Source: Dendrobium chrysotoxum
Taxonomy: Eukaryota; Streptophyta; Magnoliopsida; Asparagales; Orchidaceae
NCBI GenBank assembly: GCA_019925795.1
Contig: CM034313.1
Location: 83,669,663 to 83,733,662, forward strand
Direction: 5' to 3'
Length of the DNA: 64,000 nt
Shown here: positions 58,687 through 64,000 of the stretch, piece after piece
Position numbering within the stretch: the first letter of the stretch is position 1
Layout of the letters: every line of letters starts with the position of its first letter
Program-made: the position numbers and the translations under genes
Notes under the pieces: generated by a model
Database searches by the model: none
Seen by the model: the letters and a program-made list of their open reading frames with translations, nothing else
What the model was told of the DNA's origin: nothing

Positions 58687-59319
58687 TTGCCAGCCTTCCA
58701 GCGGTTATTCAGTCTGCTCTCCTCTTCCTTCACAATTCCACTTTGTTTCAGGCGTTGTGTCTCAAGAACTTTTAGTTTTAACCTTCCAAGACCTACATTT
58801 TCAAGTCCAAACAACTGCAGTTTTTCTTCAAGACCTGCAATTTCTCATTCAAGAACATTACAACAACTCCATACTGCATCAAACACCGGTTATTGTTATC
58901 AAGAATCATATCTTTTATCAATTTTCAGCAGCCACCAAAGAACTCTCAACAAGAAAAATGTTGATTTGGTGGAAGCCATCTGGGCAATGCAAACCAATCA
59001 AGATTTACAATTCTCCAAAATACAAAAATCTCTACAACGAGCTGATGTTCAATTTGCTTCCATTGGCTTACCCCTTCAACAAATCCATGCTTTCATAGAT
59101 TCCATAGACAAAAAACTTGATAGTTTGTGTATTGACCTCCCACATACTCCACTCCATCAAGATACTTCCTCTTTTGCCGACATCTTTGGTTCCACCGGCC
59201 GATTCCCTTCTCCACAACTGTCACCTTCTCTAACAAGTTTATCTTTTCTACACATCATCTACCATTATCCAATTCTACCTTACTCAAAACAATCTCAACA
59301 TTTGTTTCAACAACATTAG
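58687..59319 (+). pseudogene. Gag remnant 2 (Ty3/gypsy type)
   Basis: From about 58958 the frame reads NVDLVEAIWAMQTNQDLQFS, KIQKSLQRADVQFASIG and DSIDKKLDSLCID, matching remnant 1, then diverges. The earlier part of the open frame is leader sequence rich in Ser and Pro. The capsid part with HEYF is missing, so this copy is broken earlier than remnant 1. Confidence 0.6.
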
Positions 59320-61403
59320 GTTTATCTCAACCTCATACCATTGACCATCGTATTCATCTTCCATTCTTATATCAACCAGTTAACATCCATCCTTATCATT
59401 CTCTACATTTTTAAAAGAATGTTATGAAATAATTAGTTTCTGAAATGCTTCACTCTGTCATTATTTGTCATAATCCTAGTTATTTTTCTATTATGTTATT
59501 GCTTGTTCAAAAATATGATAGTATTTGACATTTTTGCATTAATTCTAGAGCCCACACTCACCATTTAAGAAATATTTTGTAACAATAGTACATTAATTTT
59601 TAGATGAATTACATAATTTTTTTTTCAAACTTCATTTTCATTCTGCCTCTCAGCAAGTTAAGATACATTCTAAAAATATCATAAAACGATTTTTGACGGT
59701 CACTATGAATTTCTTCTTATGCCTTTTACCCCTTTTACATTTTTACAACTTCGCGTCAAGTTTTCTTGCATGAAATTTTCGGATGATGCCACATGGGGAA
59801 ATTTTGCCGCCCTCTCTTCGTCTTTTTCATACTTGTCAACAACGAATGGAGCACCTCGATGCAAAGTTTCCCTTGAACATGGCGAAAATATAAAATATTT
59901 ATAAAAAAGGGGTTAATATGAAATACCATTAAATTGAAAGATAAATTATCATAATAATGAAAGACAACCAAAGTCATGTATAAGTTCGATTAAACAACAC
60001 CTCAATCTCTCATAATTCAAAATATTATAATCATTTTTGTAAAGCATAATGATTTTGTAAGAATTTAATCTATTCTTCATGAGAATCTGATAGGAAACAC
60101 TTGAAGATCTCAAGTAATTCCTACCAATCTTTAGAAATCAGCGACTATCCTCCACAAGAATTCACACAAAACCATAAAAATAGTAGATAATTTGTATTAT
60201 TTGATGAAATAGAAACGAAAAATAGCAAGATACAATTGATCCTCTATTCGAGAGGAGGATCGATCTCTCCCAAATTCTCTAGACGCCGCTAGAGCCCAAA
60301 GGAAACCTAACCCTCAGAGGTTTCAAATTTCAGCCAAATTCAAGATACCCTAACCCTAGGAAAACAAACTATTTAATGCATACAAATCAAAAGGAAATCC
60401 CTAAACAGTCCCTACATTCAAATTTCCCTCTCAAATCCCTAAAAAATCCTTCCAAAAAGGCTCCCTTGAACCTGGCGGCCCGATCAGTAAGTGCAGAAAG
60501 GCGAAACTTCTCCGCCTGTTTCACGTAAGCCAGTCCCTTCGGACCGGCTGGACCGGTCTAACAGAATCATCATCATCAGCAAAGGTAAAAAAAGATTCAT
60601 TATCTTCATCTACTTGATTTTCAAACTTGTAAGTTAAATCTGCTGTTTGTAAGAGAGATAGCTTACTATCTTTGGCTGAAATGAGAGAAAGCGCAGGAAT
60701 TTACTAATGTCTGCCTTATTCATGACCTAGCAATGATGGGGAGAGTTCTTGTTACATTGGCTGAAGCAGTCATAGGAAGAAACGACGAAAGGAAGAAGGC
60801 GTGTCGGAGTTCGTTACCTTACGATGAGTGTCCTTCATGACTTCCTATCTAATGCCTTTGTCGAAGGAGGCAATGAAGATGGCGTTGAAGGGGATGATGA
60901 AGCAGACAGATGGAGATGGTGGCGTAATGCCGTAAGCAAATGGACGAAGGAGAGGGGGCGTAATCCGATAGACGGAGGAGCCTGCGATGGAATCAGGTGA
61001 ACAAAAGAATCAAACAGACGAACGAAATTGGAATCGCATGAACTTGTGTAGAAGAACACGAACTCTCGTCATTCGTGAGGGTTCGGGCATTGTTTGTGAG
61101 GGTTTGGGCTACATAACCTAAATAAATTCTAATAAAAACCTAATTAAAATTTTAAAATTCATTATTACATTATTTTAGAAATTAAAAATATATAAGTATT
61201 AACAAATATTTATAATTATATTTAAAAATCACTAAATAAAATTGTGCGCGCCCTGCATTGTTGCGCTGCACCATACAGATGGCGTTGTAGCGCGCTGCGC
61301 CGCACCGTGTGTCATGGCATGTGTCATTTTTGCGCCATTGACAAGTATGATATTTTCCTTCTCTCAACATTGGGGATAAAGTTGTTTTCCATAGTGATGG
61401 GAA
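59320..61403. other. Interior of the three-LTR element, not recognised
   Basis: No RT or integrase motif was seen. GC-richer blocks at 60240-60560 and 60780-61090 have no conserved frame that I recognise. About 61376-61403 ('gggataaagttgttttccat') matches the polyprotein tail at 57740-57765. Confidence 0.4.
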
Positions 61404-61711
61404 TGTTCGACATCAACAATTTATCATTAGTTAAATAAAATAAAAACTAAAAAGTCTATACATATGTAATAGGCACTAGTTTATTTTTTTATTCTATTTT
61501 AAGTTTGTTTTAGGTAGATCGGTGCTATATTGTAAACTTAGTCTATTCAAGTATTATAAATACATCTCATATTGTAAGAAAAGGTCATAGAATGAAAGAT
61601 TTTTGGTTTCTCCCTCTCTAGTCTCTCTTATTCCCCTTCTTCTTTCTTAAGGAGTCTACACCTACTCAAAAGTTGCATTACCATTCTTGATGTAGATCAA
61701 GAAGCTTAACA
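61404..61711 (+). repeat. LTR 3 of the three-LTR element
   Basis: 308 bp, same length as LTR 1, starting TGTTCGACATCAACAA and ending GCTTAACA. It is clearly diverged from LTR 1 at many bases, so the element is old. Confidence 0.7.
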
Positions 61712-61844
61712 GTGTCCTACATCTTGATACAAAGCTTTAGGTTTTGTCAAGTTGTTACTGAGAAGTGGGACTCTGTATCAAGATAAATTGATAGATAATC
61801 AAAGAGATCTGATTTCGAGCACTATGCAAAATCAATTGGTTGAT

Positions 61845-63036
61845 TTATTACAACAACAACATCAAGCCTTTATCCCACTACGTGGGGTCGGCTACATGAA
61901 TCCTTTTTCTCCATTGTGTCCTGTTAAAAGTCAAATTCTCGTTTAAATCTAATAAAGAAAGATCATTTCTAATATTTTATAACCAAGTCTTTTTAGATCT
62001 ACCTCTATCTTTCTTAACATAAGTCAAATCTAAGACCTCTACTTTCCTAACCGGGTCATCGGGAGGCCGCCGTTTTATGTGACCAAACCATCTAAAGGCG
62101 ACTCTCTCTAATCTTATCTTCCACTGGAGCTACTCCAACCTTTTTACGAATATGCTCATTTCGTATCCTATCTCTAAGAGTAAAGCCACTCATCCATTTG
62201 AGCATCCTCATCTCTGCAACACTTAACTTAGAATTATGCTTCTCTTTTAATGGCCAACATTCGGCACCATAAAGCATTGCAGGTCTCACCACCATCTTAT
62301 AGAATTTTCCCTTAAGTTTGAGGGGTACTTTTCTATCACACAATAAACCCGATGCATTCCTCCACTTCAACCATCCAACTTGGATTCTGCTGATAATATC
62401 CCCATCTATTTCACCATCACTCTGAACAATAGATCCAAGATATCTAATACGCGTACTCTTATTAATGACTTGATCGGCCAAAGTCACAATCCCCTCACTA
62501 GGTCTATTATTACTAAAATTACACTCCATATATTCCGTTTTAGATCTACTCAAGCGAAAACCTTTAGACTCTAAGGTTGACCTCCACAATTCTAGTTTAC
62601 CTTCAACTCCCTCTCTAGTTTTATCAACAAGAAGAATATCATCAACAAAAAGCATACACCAAGGTACATCCTCTTGCAAATGTCTAGTGAGAACATCCAT
62701 GACTAAAGCAAAGAGATATGGGCTTAAGGCTGATCCTTGATGTAATCCAACCGAAATAGGGAAATACTTGGTCAAACCACCTTGTGTTTGAACACAAGTA
62801 ATAGCTCCTGCATACATATCTTTAATGATTTGAATATAAGTGTTATTAACTCATTTCTTTTCAAGAACTCTCCATAGCACTTCTCTTGGAACTTTATCAT
62901 ATGCTTTTTCTAAATCAATAAATATCATATATAAATCCTCCTTACTCTCTCTATATTTCTCCATCAAACCTCTTAATAAATGTATGGCTTCCATAGTAGA
63001 CCTACCCGGCATGAATCCAATTTGATAGTGTCCTAA
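61845..63036 (-). pseudogene. RTE-type LINE, 5'-truncated reverse transcriptase
   Basis: On the minus strand the trace starts near 63036 with YQIGFMPGRSTMEAIHLLRG, then YMIFIDLEKAYDKVPREVLW, an in-frame TGA near 62845, and then an open 241-codon stretch (62817-62092): GLHQGSALSPYLFALVMDVL, the catalytic FVDD (residues 57-60 of that stretch), TREGVEGKLELWRSTLESKG and MLYGAECWPLK. A +1 shift follows, then FRWFGHIKRRPPDDPVRK and the conserved end HVADPT. The 3' tail has TTGTTGTTG (61850-61862), as in plant RTE LINEs. Endonuclease and the first half of RT are missing. Confidence 0.85.
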
Positions 63037-63387
63037 AATCAAATATGTGATGACATTAATATGGTTAAAGCATGAATAGAAATTTTGAAAACTAATCAAG
63101 TTCACACTTGTGAATTTGAAGTGGATTTTAATAATAATGATGAACCAATTTAACCAAATATTAATAGTATCAGGATACAGGGAAATAATCGATGTGGGGT
63201 GTTTATTAATGATGTTTATAGAAATCATGTATGTCAAAATCTTGATTTAGATGATGGCATGACCAAAATGTTAAAATTAAAGTCTTTACATTTTTTTTTT
63301 AAGTCTTTACATTTGTTGGTAAAATTGATCATTAAGTATTTTTTTATTGTACAATGGATTTATTTATTTATTTTTAAATTACAAATT
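63037..63387. other. Spacer between two LINE fragments
   Basis: AT-rich, no feature recognised. Confidence 0.4.
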
Positions 63388-64000
63388 ATTTCGTTTGAGT
63401 AGAACTAAAACCAAATACATGGAGTGTATTTTTGTAGTAATAGATCTATTGGTGGGATTGTGACATTGGGTGATCATGTCATTAAAAAGAGTGCACGTTT
63501 TAGTTATCTCAGGTCTATTGTTCAAAGCAATGGTTAAATAGATACGGATATTATTGGTAGAATTCAAGTTGGATGTTTGAAGTGGAGGAATGCATTGGGC
63601 CTATTGTGTGATAGAAAATAACCCCTCAAACTTAAGGGAAAATTTTATAAGATAGTTGTGAGACTTGCAATGCTTTATGACTCATAATGTTGGCTATTAA
63701 AAGAGAAGCATAAAATTAAGTTAAGTGTTGCAGAGATCAGGATGCTCTGGTGGATTAGTAGTTTTACACCTAGAGACGGAATGCGAAATGAGTATATACA
63801 TGAAAACTGGTTGGAGTAGCTCCAATGGCAGATAAGATTAGATAGAGACGCCTTAGATGGTTTGGTCATATAAAACGTCGATCTTCCGATGACCTGGTTA
63901 GGAGAGTAAATGTATTAGATTTGGCGTATGTTAATAGAGGTAGAGGTAACCACAAAAAGACTTGGTTAGATTAGAAATTATTATTTTTAATTAGATTAAA
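63388..64000 (+). pseudogene. RTE-type LINE fragment on the plus strand, runs off the window
   Basis: It begins FRLSRTKTKYMEC, then in changing frames follows the same order as the minus-strand copy: the STRIRYLGSIVQSDGEID-like part, the region equivalent to KLKGKFYKMVVRPAMLYG, and RLRWFGHIKRRSSDDLVRRV near 63845-63910. Many stops and frameshifts show that it is older than the minus-strand copy. It starts inside the RT domain, so it is 5'-truncated. Confidence 0.75.

Larger units (their letters stand above)
55999..61711 (+). mobile_element. Ty3/gypsy-like element with three LTRs, decayed
   Basis: Outer LTRs (55999-56306 and 61404-61711) are both 308 bp, starting TGTTNGACATCAACAA and ending TAACA. 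Flanks GTGTT (55994-55998) and GTGTC (61712-61716) fit a target duplication with one mismatch. A third, longer LTR (about 57776-58219) lies between. Each of the first two LTRs is followed by a primer-binding-like site and a gag remnant, and the second and third are preceded by traces of a polyprotein tail. This looks like a tandem made by recombination between related elements, with loss of protease, RT and integrase. Confidence 0.65.

Noticed and set aside
62380..63025. Plus-strand ORFs opposite the LINE
   Set aside because: Antisense shadows of the minus-strand reverse transcriptase.

Overview
The window is nuclear DNA from a flowering plant, possibly a monocot (low confidence). It is AT-rich, made mostly of nested transposable elements, and has one recognisable host gene piece: the first exon of the mitochondrial ribosomal protein mS33, at about 52.8 kb. 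I see no bacterial-style operons, rRNA, tRNA or CRISPR.

Left half (1-35.4 kb): four layers of insertion. The oldest visible layer is a copia-like LTR (about 284-408, resuming at 34961). A CACTA (En/Spm) DNA transposon inserted into it (409-34960, TIRs starting CACTACA, 3-bp target duplication TTG). A related LTR at 47.6-48.6 kb preserves the matching unoccupied site. The CACTA carries decayed remains of tnpD (7350-7723 and 32162-32384) and of a Transposase_24/tnpA-like gene (32658-34200). It was then hit by a minus-strand large LTR (about 862-7129). Inside the tnpD remnant sits an intact, very young giant LTR retrotransposon (7724-32156, 24.4 kb, target duplication GCAAG).

The giant element is the main discovery. 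Its two LTRs are 8,435 and 8,449 bp with TG...CA ends and roughly 30 point differences by eye. Its 7.5-kb interior has a primer-binding site, a proline/alanine/arginine-rich ORF1 and a Tat/Ogre-like gag ORF in the same frame, separated by one amber codon. Three successive tandem-repeat arrays follow. There is no protease, reverse transcriptase, RNase H or integrase, so it must be mobilised in trans. The last ~3.1 kb of its LTR is homologous to two other large minus-strand LTRs in the window (862-7129 and 37753-43646), but the first ~5.2 kb is a different module with spliced-gene-like features.

Right half (35.4-64 kb): a 32-bp minisatellite split by a GAGCTC-rich MITE; a 5.9-kb solo LTR; three ~1-kb solo LTRs of one copia-like family (two with perfect 5-bp target duplications); two more MITE-like sequences; the mS33 exon; a three-LTR tandem structure of a Ty3/gypsy-like element with two decayed gag copies (55999-61711); and two oppositely oriented, 5'-truncated RTE-type LINE reverse transcriptase copies up to the window edge.

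The parts relate mainly by nesting and by competition for shared insertion space. The giant element supplies only Gag-like proteins and cis signals and would depend on an autonomous relative elsewhere for replication and integration.
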